A DNA stretch of 64,000 nt from Shinella yambaruensis (GTDB taxonomy: Bacteria > Pseudomonadota > Alphaproteobacteria > Rhizobiales > Rhizobiaceae), in the NCBI RefSeq assembly GCF_022899355.1, contig NZ_JALJCK010000001.1, forward strand, positions 472,346-536,345, written 5' to 3'. Below, one piece after another: positions 19,616-27,177 of the stretch (position 1 is its first letter; each line of letters begins with the position of its first letter). A program made the translations under genes and the position numbers. The notes beneath the pieces are model-generated. The model was not told where the DNA came from, did not search any database, and was given only the letters and a program-made list of their open reading frames with translations.

Positions 19616-20371
19616 TCAGACCATGCAGAATCCGCCGTTGACGCTGATCACCTGGCCGGTCACCCAGGAGGATGCCTCGGAAGCCAGGAAGGTCACCATC
19701 GGCGCCACGTCGCCGGGCCTGCCGATGCGGCGCAAAGGATAGGCCTTTACGATCTTCTCACGGTTCTTCTCGAGAAAATCGGGATCGGAATGGGACGTTT
19801 CGATCAGGCCGAGCGAAACCGTGTTGACCGTGATGTTGTTTCGGCCGAATTCACGGGCCAGCGACTTGCCGAGCGCGATCGTGCCGCCACGCGCGGCCGC
19901 GGCCAGCGCCAGATTGGCTTCGCCGATGCGGGAACTGTCGCCGACGAGATTGATGATGCGGCCGGAATTCTGCCCGATCATCAGCGGCGCGACGGCGTGG
20001 CAGCAATTGATCGCGCCGTAGAGGCATATGTCGATCTGCTTCCTCCAGTCTTCAGGGGTCGAATCGACGAACCGCTGGTATTTGACGTATCCCGCATTGT
20101 TGACCAGCACATCGACGGTCCCGAAATCCGCCTTGATGGCGGCGACCATCGCCCTGACCTGATCGTTTTCGCTGATGTCGGCCCTATAGGCCCTGGCCTT
20201 TCCGCCGGCGGCCGCGATCGCGGCGACCACCGCCTCCGCCTCGGCCTGCGAACGGCTGTAGTTCACGGCGACGATGGCGCCTTCCGCCGCGAGAGACCGT
20301 GCGATATCTCCGCCGACATCTCTTCCGCCGCCGGTCACCAGCGCCACCTTGTCATTCAGATTGGTCTGCAT
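19616..20371 (-). CDS. Degenerate SDR-fold protein lacking the catalytic tetrad
   Basis: A 251-residue short-chain-dehydrogenase-fold protein by length and by segments such as VLVNNAGY and the closing VTGQVISVNGGF. The catalytic residues are missing. By alignment to FabG-type enzymes, Ser is Gly144, Tyr is Ala157 (LALAAAARGG in place of YxASK), Lys is Arg161, and the helix-4 Asn is Cys116. The nucleotide motif is also altered (TGGGRDVG; the second glycine is Asp18). It is therefore unlikely to be an ordinary NAD(P) oxidoreductase, although annotation pipelines would call it FabG-like. It is encoded between the crotonase-like enzyme and the ligase and is presumably part of their pathway. Confidence 0.82.
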   Translation of the reverse strand: MQTNLNDKVALVTGGGRDVGGDIARSLAAEGAIVAVNYSRSQAEAEAVVAAIAAAGGKARAYRADISENDQVRAMVAAIKADFGTVDVLVNNAGYVKYQRFVDSTPEDWRKQIDICLYGAINCCHAVAPLMIGQNSGRIINLVGDSSRIGEANLALAAAARGGTIALGKSLAREFGRNNITVNTVSLGLIETSHSDPDFLEKNREKIVKAYPLRRIGRPGDVAPMVTFLASEASSWVTGQVISVNGGFCMV

Positions 20372-20448
20372 TCACGAAACTCCTCGATAGTCTGACGGCT
20401 GCAGCGCAGCGCAATCCAGTGCGGCCCGGTCCGCGGAACGAAGCCGGG

Positions 20449-21216
20449 TCATTTCCCCAGAAACCGGGGCGAACGCTTGTCCTTGAAGGCCTGCCGGCCT
20501 TCGATGTAGTCGTGGCTCGCGCTGGCCTCGTCGATCAGCCTGCCAGCCGTGGCGTGATCCAGCGTCCCGCGCGCGCAGCCGTTGAGAATGAACTTCGCGC
20601 CCGCAATCGTAAGGGGGGCGTTTTCAGCCAGCTCCGCCGCCCGGTCGTGCGCAGCGGCAAGCGCATCCTCCGCAACCTGATCGATGAAGCCGATATCGAG
20701 AGCCTGCCCGGCATCGAAGCGGCGGGCCGAGAAGAGGATGCGTTTTGCCTGCGTCACCCCCACGAGCGCGCACAGCTTGCGGGTCGCGGAGATACCGTAG
20801 ACGATCGACAGCCGTGCTGCGGGGATTGCGAAGACCGCATTGCCTTCGGCGACCCGGAAATCGCAGGACATGGCCAGGTGCGCCGCGCCGCCGAGGCAAT
20901 ATCCCCGCAGGGCGGCGATCGTCGGCTTGGAAACCTCGTATATCGCGTCCCCCGCGGCATCGACCGCCACCTCATAGGCCTTGCTGGCCTCAAGGCCGCC
21001 GCGCACCGCGTCGAACTCGCTGATGTCGGCGCCGGCCGAGAAGTCGGCGCCGGCGCCCGTCAGGATGATCGAACGGACCGACGGGTCCCGATCGAAGGCG
21101 CGGAACAGGTCGGCGAGCTGCCGCCACATCGCATAGGTTACGGCATTCCTGTGCCCGGGGCGGCTCAATGTGACCACCGCGACACCATCCCTGTCTTCAA
21201 CGAGAATATCGCTCAT
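20449..21216 (-). CDS. Crotonase-fold (enoyl-CoA hydratase/isomerase family) enzyme
   Basis: A 255-residue crotonase-superfamily protein. The CoA/oxyanion-hole segments are present: FSAGADISEF near residue 65 and GYCLGGAAHLAMSCDFRVA near 105. The two acid residues used by hydratases are not: the PEI-type Glu is replaced in FAIPAARLSI, and the second Glu position reads QAKRILFS. So simple enoyl-CoA hydration is doubtful; hydrolysis, isomerisation or C-C cleavage of a CoA ester is more likely. The 2-oxoglutaryl-CoA hydrolase of furoate pathways is also a crotonase-fold enzyme, which fits this operon, as an inference. The gene is second in the operon, 57 bp after the binding-protein gene. Confidence 0.82.
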   Translation of the reverse strand: MSDILVEDRDGVAVVTLSRPGHRNAVTYAMWRQLADLFRAFDRDPSVRSIILTGAGADFSAGADISEFDAVRGGLEASKAYEVAVDAAGDAIYEVSKPTIAALRGYCLGGAAHLAMSCDFRVAEGNAVFAIPAARLSIVYGISATRKLCALVGVTQAKRILFSARRFDAGQALDIGFIDQVAEDALAAAHDRAAELAENAPLTIAGAKFILNGCARGTLDHATAGRLIDEASASHDYIEGRQAFKDKRSPRFLGK

Positions 21217-21242
21217 TCGCCTGCCCTCGAACTGCCTGGGAA

Positions 21243-21265
21243 GCGCCCGGCCGCTTGCCGGGCGC
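21243..21265 (-). other. Intercistronic hairpin after Liv-type binding-protein gene
   Basis: GCGCCCGGC (21243-21251) and GCCGGGCGC (21257-21265) are perfect inverted arms around CGCTT. On the minus strand the hairpin follows the binding-protein stop and precedes the crotonase gene. No T-run is seen. Confidence 0.55.
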
Positions 21266-21273
21266 CGTCAACG

Positions 21274-22482
21274 TCACTTCTTCACGAGCGGGCACTGGCT
21301 TTCCGCAAGCGGACGGAAAGCCTCGTCGCCCGGAATGGTGGTGACGAGCTTCAGGATGTCCCATTCGCCGGTGGATTCGGCGGGCGTCTTGACCTGGTAG
21401 ACGTACATGTCGTGCACCATCCGGCCATCCTCGCGGATCTTGCCGTTCGTGGCGAAGAAGTCGTTGATCGGCGTCTCGCGCATCTTCGCCATGACCTCCT
21501 GGGCGTCGGTCGTGCCGGCGGCCTGGACGGCCTTCAGGTAATGCATGGTCGAGGAATAGTCTCCCGCATCGCCCATGTGCGGCGGGCGGCCGACGCGCTC
21601 TTCGAAGCGCTTGGAGAAGGCCCGCGTCGCATCGTCGCGATCCCAGTAGAAGGCATTCGTCAGGATCATGCCCTGCGCGGTATCGAGGCCGAGCGAATGA
21701 ACGTCGGTATCCCAGACGAGCAGGCCCGCGATGGTCTTGCCGGAGGCGGCAAGGCCGAACTCCGCCGCGGACTTCACCGCATTGATGAAGGTGGTGCCGG
21801 AGCCCGCCATGGCGACGACCTGCGCCGGCGATGCCTGCGCCTGCAGCATGAAGGCGCTGTGGTCGGACGTCTCGATCGGATAGCGCACGGCGCCGGAGAC
21901 CGCGCCGCCATTGTCCTCGACGATCTGCGTCGCGTCGGCTTCCAGCGCATGTCCGAACGCGTAGTCGGCCGTCAGGAAGAACCAGTTCTTCATGCCCTGC
22001 AGGAGCAGCTGGTTGGCGGTCCCGTTGGCAAGGGCATAGGTATCGTAGGAATAGTGGATGCTGTTCGGCGTGCAGCCGTCGTTCGTCAGGCGTGACGAGC
22101 CGGAGCCGTTGACGATGGCGATCCTGTCCTCGTCCTTCGCGACCTGCGTGACGGCCAGCGCAATGCCGGAATTGATCAGGTTGTTGATCATCGTCACGCC
22201 CTGCGATTCATACCATTCGCGCGCCGTGGCCACCGCCACTTCCGGCTTGTTCTGATGGTCGGCCACGACGACTTCGAGCGGCCGGTCGAGAACCTTGCCG
22301 CCGAAATCCTCCACCGCCATCCTCACAGCGGTGATCGCCCCCTCGCCCGCCTCATGCGAGAACTGGCCGCTGACATCGGTGAGCACGCCGATGCGGACGG
22401 GCGCGGCATCCTGCGCCCCGGCGGACATGGTCAAGGCGCCGACAGCCGCGGCGCAGGACAGTAGCATAAGCTTGTTCTTCAT
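21274..22482 (-). CDS. Branched-chain amino acid/aromatic acid-type ABC substrate-binding protein (LivJ family)
   Basis: A 402-residue periplasmic binding protein. The start at 22482 follows GGGAGGAAG and gives a normal signal peptide (MKNKLMLLSCAAAVGALTMSAGA). The longer frame adds 18 unlikely residues. The mature protein begins VRIGVLTDVSGQFSHEAG, the classic Peripla_BP_6 opening, followed by AVRMAVEDFGGKV. Family members bind branched amino acids, amides or aromatic and short carboxylic acids. Since its operon encodes an acyl-CoA ligase, the ligand is likely the carboxylic acid degraded by this locus. It is the first gene of a six-gene operon divergent from the ATPase/permease genes. Confidence 0.88.
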   Translation of the reverse strand: MKNKLMLLSCAAAVGALTMSAGAQDAAPVRIGVLTDVSGQFSHEAGEGAITAVRMAVEDFGGKVLDRPLEVVVADHQNKPEVAVATAREWYESQGVTMINNLINSGIALAVTQVAKDEDRIAIVNGSGSSRLTNDGCTPNSIHYSYDTYALANGTANQLLLQGMKNWFFLTADYAFGHALEADATQIVEDNGGAVSGAVRYPIETSDHSAFMLQAQASPAQVVAMAGSGTTFINAVKSAAEFGLAASGKTIAGLLVWDTDVHSLGLDTAQGMILTNAFYWDRDDATRAFSKRFEERVGRPPHMGDAGDYSSTMHYLKAVQAAGTTDAQEVMAKMRETPINDFFATNGKIREDGRMVHDMYVYQVKTPAESTGEWDILKLVTTIPGDEAFRPLAESQCPLVKK

Positions 22483-22635
22483 CGTTCTTCCTCCCAGGTT
22501 CGGCGCCCTGAGCTCCTCCCAAGGCCCTATCATCAACTTGCGTTATCATACTAAGATTACGCTTGAAGCTTGTATCTTGTGCGATGCAACAGGCTTTATG
22601 CAGCAAGGTAAGCAGAGTTTTCCGCAAAGCGCAAG

Positions 22636-22652
22636 CTTGCATTATTAGACTT
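22636..22652 (-). promoter_or_regulatory. 17-bp regulon motif, copy 1
   Basis: On the minus strand this reads AAGTCTAATAATGCAAG, identical over all 17 bases to 27035-27051. It lies between the divergent livJ-like (22482) and livG-like (22751) genes and is probably the operator for both operons, bound by the HxlR-type regulator of this locus (inference). The rest of 22483-22750 also holds AT-rich, promoter-like sequence. Confidence 0.65.
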
Positions 22653-22750
22653 TATGTGTTTTTCTGATCATGCCGGAACCGAACAGTGGGAAGGCGGGCG
22701 CGCCATCCGGCGCCCGCCCGGAGAATGAGAAAGCCGGCGGAGGAGAAAAC

Positions 22751-23509
22751 GTGCTGGACACCGCACCCATCATCGAGGCGCGCGCTTTGACGCGCTCCTT
22801 CGGCGGCTTCGTCGCCGTCAAGAACGTCGACCTGAAGATCCGCGCCGGCACGATCCACGCGCTGATCGGGCCGAACGGCGCCGGCAAGAGCACGCTGTTC
22901 AATCTCCTGACCAAGTTCCTGTCGCCGAGCGGCGGACAGATCCTGTTCAAGGATCGCGACATAACGCGGATGGCGCCCGCCGACATCGCGCGCATGGGCC
23001 TCGTGCGGTCGTTCCAGATTTCATCGGTGTTCCCGCATCTCAGCGCGCATGAAAATGTCCGGGTCGCCCTGCAGGCCCGCGCAAGGGAGACATTCGCATT
23101 CTGGAAATCGAACGCGACGCTCCGCCGCTTCAACGAGGAAGCGGCAAGGCTGCTCGACAGCGTCGGCCTTGCCGACCGGGCGCAGACAAAGGCCGCCGAG
23201 CTGTCCTACGGGCGAAAACGCGCCCTCGAGCTCGCCACCACATTGGCGCTCGACCCGGAAGTCCTGCTTCTCGACGAGCCGATGGCGGGAATGGGCACGG
23301 AGGATATCGGCCGGACGGCCGCCCTCATCCGCAGCGTCGGCAAGGGACGCACGGTGCTGATGGTCGAGCACAATCTCGGCGTCGTCTCCGACCTGTCGGA
23401 CCGGATCACGGTGCTGCGCCGGGGAGAGGTCATCGCGGAAGGAAGTTATGCGGACGTTTCCGCCGACAGCGAAGTCCGCAAGGCCTATATGGGAGGCAGC
23501 CATGGCTGA
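22751..23509 (+). CDS. ABC transporter ATP-binding protein (LivG type)
   Basis: A 252-residue ATPase of the branched-chain amino acid (HAAT) transporter family: Walker A GPNGAGKST, Q-loop RSFQISSVFPHLSAHENV, Walker B VLLLDEPMAGMG and H-loop VEHNLGVV. The signature is divergent: LSYGRKRALELA, with Tyr-Gly in place of the second Ser-Gly-Gly-Gln pattern, as is common in LivG. GTG at 22751 was chosen because GGAGGAG sits 6 bases before it; an ATG at 22670 would add 27 low-complexity residues. Its stop overlaps the LivF start by 8 bases. Confidence 0.88.
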   Translation: MLDTAPIIEARALTRSFGGFVAVKNVDLKIRAGTIHALIGPNGAGKSTLFNLLTKFLSPSGGQILFKDRDITRMAPADIARMGLVRSFQISSVFPHLSAHENVRVALQARARETFAFWKSNATLRRFNEEAARLLDSVGLADRAQTKAAELSYGRKRALELATTLALDPEVLLLDEPMAGMGTEDIGRTAALIRSVGKGRTVLMVEHNLGVVSDLSDRITVLRRGEVIAEGSYADVSADSEVRKAYMGGSHG

Positions 23510-24209
23510 GGCTCCCCTCCTTGACGTCAAGCGTCTCGAGGCCTGGTATGGCGAAAGCCATGTGCTGCACGGCATCGACTTCGATGTGCGCAAAGGCGAG
23601 GTCGTGACGCTTATCGGCCGCAACGGCGCCGGCAAGACGACAACGCTGCGCAGCCTCGTCGGCGTCGTCGGAAAGAGGCGCGGCGCCTGCATCTACAAGG
23701 GCGCGGACCTCCTGAAGGTGGCGCCACACAAGGTCGCGCGCCTCGGCATCGGCTACGTGCCGGAAGAACGCGGCATCTTCTCCTCGCTCAGCGTGCTGGA
23801 AAACCTCCTGTTTCCGCCTGCCTGGCAGGCGGGCGGCATGGCGGTCGACGAAATATACGGCCTTTTCCCGAACCTGAAGGGGCGGGACAGCACATCGGGC
23901 ACGCGCCTTTCCGGCGGCGAACAGCAGATGCTGGCCATCGGCCGGGTCCTCCGGACGGGCGCCGACTTCATCCTGCTCGACGAGCCGACCGAAGGCATCG
24001 CCCCCGTGATCATCGAGGAGATCGGCGCGGCCCTGCGCATCCTCAAGGATCGCGGCATGACGATCATCCTGGTCGAGCAGAACCTTCGCTTCGCGGCATC
24101 CATCGCGGACCGCCACTACGTCCTCGACCAGGGAAAGGTCGTCGACGAGATCCCGAACCACGCACTCGACGCCAACATGGACCGGCTGAACAGATATCTC
24201 GGAGTCTGA
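23502..24209 (+). CDS. ABC transporter ATP-binding protein (LivF type)
   Basis: A 235-residue ATPase with Walker A GRNGAGKTT, signature LSGGEQQMLAIGRVL, Walker B FILLDEPTEGIAP and H-loop VEQNLRFA. The TEGIAP ending of Walker B is a LivF hallmark. The ATG at 23502 has GGGAGGCAGCC upstream and overlaps the LivG stop, indicating coupling. It forms the ATPase heterodimer of the importer with the preceding protein. Confidence 0.9.
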   Translation: MAEAPLLDVKRLEAWYGESHVLHGIDFDVRKGEVVTLIGRNGAGKTTTLRSLVGVVGKRRGACIYKGADLLKVAPHKVARLGIGYVPEERGIFSSLSVLENLLFPPAWQAGGMAVDEIYGLFPNLKGRDSTSGTRLSGGEQQMLAIGRVLRTGADFILLDEPTEGIAPVIIEEIGAALRILKDRGMTIILVEQNLRFAASIADRHYVLDQGKVVDEIPNHALDANMDRLNRYLGV

Positions 24210-24244
24210 TCCATGACGCGCTCCTTTCAGATAGGTAGAAACCG

Positions 24245-25132
24245 ATGACGGACATCTTCGGGGTTCCCATTGCCGTCCTGCTCGGGCAACTGCTGCTCGG
24301 CCTGATCAACGGCTCCTTCTATGCCCTCCTGAGCCTCGGCCTCGCCATCATCTTCGGCATGCTGAACGTGATCAACTTCGCCCATGGCGCCTTCTACATG
24401 CTCGGCGGCTTCGCCGCCTGGCTCCTGCTGTCGAGCCTCGGCCTCGGCTACTGGGAAACGCTCGTCATCGCCCCCCTGGTGGTGGGAGCGCTGGGCGCCG
24501 TCGTGGAGCGGCTGTTCCTCAAGCGCCTCTACAGGATCGACCACCTCTACAGCCTGCTCCTGACCTTCGGGATCGCCCTCATGCTCGAAGGGCTTTTCCG
24601 GCATGTCTTCGGCGCCGCCGGCAAGCCCTATCCCATCCCGCCGTCGCTGACGGGCGGCATCAATCTCGGCTTCATGTTCCTGCCGATGTACCGCGCCTGG
24701 GTGATCGTCGCCTCCCTTGCGGTCTGCCTCGCCACGTGGCTTGCGATCGAGCGGACGAGGCTCGGCGCCTACCTGCGGGCGGCGACGGAAAATCCGAGCC
24801 TCGTCCAGGCCTTCGGCATCAACGTCCCGCTCATGCTGACCTTGACCTATGCCTTCTGCGTGGGCCTTGCCGGCTTTGCCGGGGCGCTGGCGGCACCGCT
24901 CTACCAGGTCAGCCCCGGCATGGGTTCCAGTATCATCATCGTGGTCTTCGCGGTCGTCGTCATCGGCGGCATGGGATCGATCGGCGGCGCGATCGTCACC
25001 GCCCTGGCGCTCGGCGTCATCGAGGGGCTGACCAAGACATTCTATCCCGCGGCCTCCTCCATAGCGGTTTTCGTGGTGATGGTCCTTGTCATTCTCATCC
25101 GGCCGTCCGGCCTGTTCTCCCGCGAGGCTTGA
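24245..25132 (+). CDS. ABC transporter permease (LivH type)
   Basis: A 295-residue inner-membrane permease with about eight hydrophobic helices. GLINGSFYALLSLGLAIIFG and NVINFAHGAFYMLG at the N-terminus and VVIGGMGSIGGAIV near the C-terminus are LivH signatures. It lies 35 bp after the LivF gene and 2 bp before the LivM gene. With LivM it forms the channel for the carboxylic-acid-type ligand captured by the protein at 21274. Confidence 0.9.
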   Translation: MTDIFGVPIAVLLGQLLLGLINGSFYALLSLGLAIIFGMLNVINFAHGAFYMLGGFAAWLLLSSLGLGYWETLVIAPLVVGALGAVVERLFLKRLYRIDHLYSLLLTFGIALMLEGLFRHVFGAAGKPYPIPPSLTGGINLGFMFLPMYRAWVIVASLAVCLATWLAIERTRLGAYLRAATENPSLVQAFGINVPLMLTLTYAFCVGLAGFAGALAAPLYQVSPGMGSSIIIVVFAVVVIGGMGSIGGAIVTALALGVIEGLTKTFYPAASSIAVFVVMVLVILIRPSGLFSREA

Positions 25133-25134
25133 TC

Positions 25135-26106
25135 ATGAACAGCACAACCGCGACCTCTTCCCTGACGGCCCCTCGCCGCCTCCGGACGACCGGCGGCCTC
25201 CTTCTCGCCCTCGTCGCCGTGCTGATGATCGGCGCGCCGCTGGCGATCTATCCGCTCTTCCTCATCAAGATCCTCTGTTTCGCGCTCTTCGCGGCCGCGT
25301 TCAACCTCGTCCTCGGATATGCGGGGCTCCTGTCGTTCGGGCATGCGGCCTTCTTCGGTGGGGCGGCCTATGTCGCCGCCCACGCCGCCAAGGTCTGGCA
25401 GCTGCCCTTCGAGCTCGCCGTGCTCGCGGGAACCGCCTTCGCCGCGTTTCTCGGCCTTGCCTTCGGTACGCTCGCCATTCGCCGCCACGGCATCTACTTC
25501 GCGATGATCACGCTCGCCCTCGCGCAGATGATCTATTTCATGGCGGTGCAGATGCCCTTCACCGGCGGCGAGGACGGCATCCAGGCCGTGCCGCGGGGCT
25601 ATCTTCTCGGGATCGTCGATCTCCGCAACATCACCGCGATGTACTACACGGTCCTCGGCGGAACGGTCCTTGGCCTCGTGATCATCTGGAGGACCGTCAA
25701 CTCGCCCTTCGGCCACATCCTCTCCGCCATTCGCGAGAACGAAACGCGCGTCACCTCGCTGGGCCTCAAGCCGGAACGCTACAAGCTGATCGCCTTCACG
25801 CTCTCCGCCGCGCTCTCCGGTTTCGCCGGCTCGCTGAAGGCGATCGCGTTCCAGCTCGCCTCGCTCGTGGACGTCACCTGGCACATGTCCGGCGAAGTCA
25901 TCCTCATGACCCTTCTCGGCGGCATGGGCACGCTGATCGGCCCGATCGTCGGTGCCAGCATCGTCGTCGGGCTGGAGCATTTTCTGTCGACGAGCGGCCT
26001 GCCGATCACCTTCATCATCGGCCTGTTCTTCGTCGTGTGCGTGATGATGTTCAGGCGGGGCGTGTTCGGCGAGCTGAAGGCGCTGCTCGATCGCCCCAGG
26101 GCTTGA
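25135..26106 (+). CDS. ABC transporter permease (LivM type)
   Basis: A 323-residue inner-membrane permease. The ATG at 25135 lies 2 bp after the LivH stop; the frame is open far upstream, but that part is a shadow of livH. NLVLGYAGLLSFGHAAFFG and the C-terminal LLGGMGTLIGPIVGASIV are LivM signatures. It is the last of four plus-strand transporter genes and is followed by a hairpin terminator at 26134-26160. Confidence 0.9.
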   Translation: MNSTTATSSLTAPRRLRTTGGLLLALVAVLMIGAPLAIYPLFLIKILCFALFAAAFNLVLGYAGLLSFGHAAFFGGAAYVAAHAAKVWQLPFELAVLAGTAFAAFLGLAFGTLAIRRHGIYFAMITLALAQMIYFMAVQMPFTGGEDGIQAVPRGYLLGIVDLRNITAMYYTVLGGTVLGLVIIWRTVNSPFGHILSAIRENETRVTSLGLKPERYKLIAFTLSAALSGFAGSLKAIAFQLASLVDVTWHMSGEVILMTLLGGMGTLIGPIVGASIVVGLEHFLSTSGLPITFIIGLFFVVCVMMFRRGVFGELKALLDRPRA

Positions 26107-26109
26107 TGT

Positions 26110-26126
26110 AAGTCTTCTTATGCAAG
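26110..26126 (+). promoter_or_regulatory. Possible degenerate copy of the 17-bp regulon motif, copy 2
   Basis: AAGTCTTCTTATGCAAG matches the exact motif at 27035-27051 in 14 of 17 positions. It lies between the livM stop and its terminator, in a convergent gap, where an operator is not expected. It may be chance or a decoy/looping site. Confidence 0.35.
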
Positions 26127-26133
26127 CGATTTT

Positions 26134-26160
26134 ACCGGGGCCACGTTCGGCCCCGGTTTT
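26134..26160 (+). terminator. Rho-independent terminator of the liv operon
   Basis: ACCGGGGCC (26134-26142) pairs with GGCCCCGGT (26149-26157) around ACGTTC and is followed by a short T-run. It ends the plus-strand transporter operon before the convergent coxG-like gene. Confidence 0.8.
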
Positions 26161-26165
26161 CGGCC

Positions 26166-26960
26166 TCAGCCGGCGCGCCTTGCGCGAGACCCGAACAGGT
26201 AACCGATGGCCGCGGCCATGACGAGCTGCACGACGCTCCCCATGTCCGGTGAAATGCGCGCCGGACCATCCGCCTGCGGCGCAAGGCTCGGCAGCAATCC
26301 CCCATGGATCGCCCACATCGCCACCACGACGGCGGCGAAAACGACAGCCGCGAGAACCGTCAGGCTGAGCGACGCGCCGGCGGGCGACGCGGCGGCCTGC
26401 GCGGGAAGCACACGCGGGGCGGCGGAGGCACCCCCGCCGGAAGACGCGACGGCGGCCACCTGCCTTGCGGCACCGGCCTTAACGACGGCATCGCCCGCGG
26501 CAGGCGCCTCCGGGGACTGGCGGGCGAGGATTTCCTCGGCGAACCGCTTGAAAAACTGCCCCGACATCTGCTTTGCGGTTGCATCGATGAGCCGGCCGCC
26601 GAGTTGCGACAGCTTGCCGCCGATCTGGGCGTCGACGGTATAGTGCAGGACGGTCCCGTTCTCGACCGCTTCCAGGCGAACGACCGCCACGCCCTTCGCG
26701 AATCCGGCGACGCCGCCCTGCCCTTCGCCGGTGATGCGATAGCCGTTCGGGGGATCGAGGTCCGACAGCGTGACGGCGCCCTGGAACCGGGCCTTTACCG
26801 GACCCACCTTGATGACGGCGACAGCCGACATTTCGGTCTCGGAAGACTTCGTCAGTTCCTGGCATCCGGGGATGCAGGCTTTCAGCACGTCGGCATCGTT
26901 CAGGGCGCTCCACACATCCTCCCTGCGCGCGGGAATATGCTGCTGGCCGGTCATGTCCAT
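26166..26960 (-). CDS. CoxG-like SRPBCC protein with C-terminal membrane anchor
   Basis: A 264-residue protein. Residues about 1-150 form a CoxG/SRPBCC domain (EDVWSALNDADVLKACIPGC, then FQGAVTLSDLDPP and GQGGVAGFAKG). An Ala-rich linker (about 150-200) and hydrophobic helices near 205-230 and 240-255 follow. CoxG proteins help mature molybdenum hydroxylases or attach them to the membrane. The gene is divergent from the hydroxylase operon across a shared promoter region with the 17-bp motif, which supports a role as its accessory protein. Confidence 0.85.
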   Translation of the reverse strand: MDMTGQQHIPARREDVWSALNDADVLKACIPGCQELTKSSETEMSAVAVIKVGPVKARFQGAVTLSDLDPPNGYRITGEGQGGVAGFAKGVAVVRLEAVENGTVLHYTVDAQIGGKLSQLGGRLIDATAKQMSGQFFKRFAEEILARQSPEAPAAGDAVVKAGAARQVAAVASSGGGASAAPRVLPAQAAASPAGASLSLTVLAAVVFAAVVVAMWAIHGGLLPSLAPQADGPARISPDMGSVVQLVMAAAIGYLFGSRARRAG

Positions 26961-27018
26961 GGAATTTCCTCCTCGTCCTCCGGCGAAAACCCTTCATGTC
27001 CCGGGGCGCCGGTATTGC

Positions 27019-27047
27019 TTGACAATCCTATTTTAAGTCTAATAATG
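27019..27047 (+). promoter_or_regulatory. Sigma70-like promoter of the molybdenum hydroxylase operon
   Basis: TTGACA (27019-27024) is followed after 17 bases by ATAATG (27042-27047; TAATAA at 27040-27045 is an alternative). The -10 region lies inside the 17-bp motif copy at 27035-27051, so a protein bound there would block or reposition RNA polymerase. Confidence 0.6.
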
Positions 27048-27051
27048 CAAG
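27035..27051 (+). promoter_or_regulatory. 17-bp regulon motif, copy 3
   Basis: AAGTCTAATAATGCAAG, identical to the inverted copy at 22636-22652. It lies between the divergent coxG-like and FAD-subunit genes and overlaps the predicted -10 region. It is probably an operator of the HxlR-type regulator. Confidence 0.65.
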
Positions 27052-27099
27052 TTAATTTTGGAGTTCGCCACGGGATCGGCGAGGCTGGGAGGAGCCGCG

Positions 27100-27177
27100 A
27101 TGACAAGGCTTTCCGCTATGCGGCGCGCGGCCGGGCGATGCCGGCAAGCGCCCTTGCGACAGACGTCGGCGAAATGA
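27100..27177 (+). CDS. Possible 25-residue leader peptide coupled to the FAD-subunit gene
   Basis: ATG at 27100 follows a good GGGAGG site and opens a 25-codon frame (MTRLSAMRRAAGRCRQ and so on, Arg-rich). Its TGA overlaps the ATG of the hydroxylase FAD-subunit gene as ATGA. The FAD-subunit start itself has no convincing ribosome site, so the short frame may serve for translational coupling. It is not recognised as a protein family and could be fortuitous. Confidence 0.35.
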   Translation: MTRLSAMRRAAGRCRQAPLRQTSAK

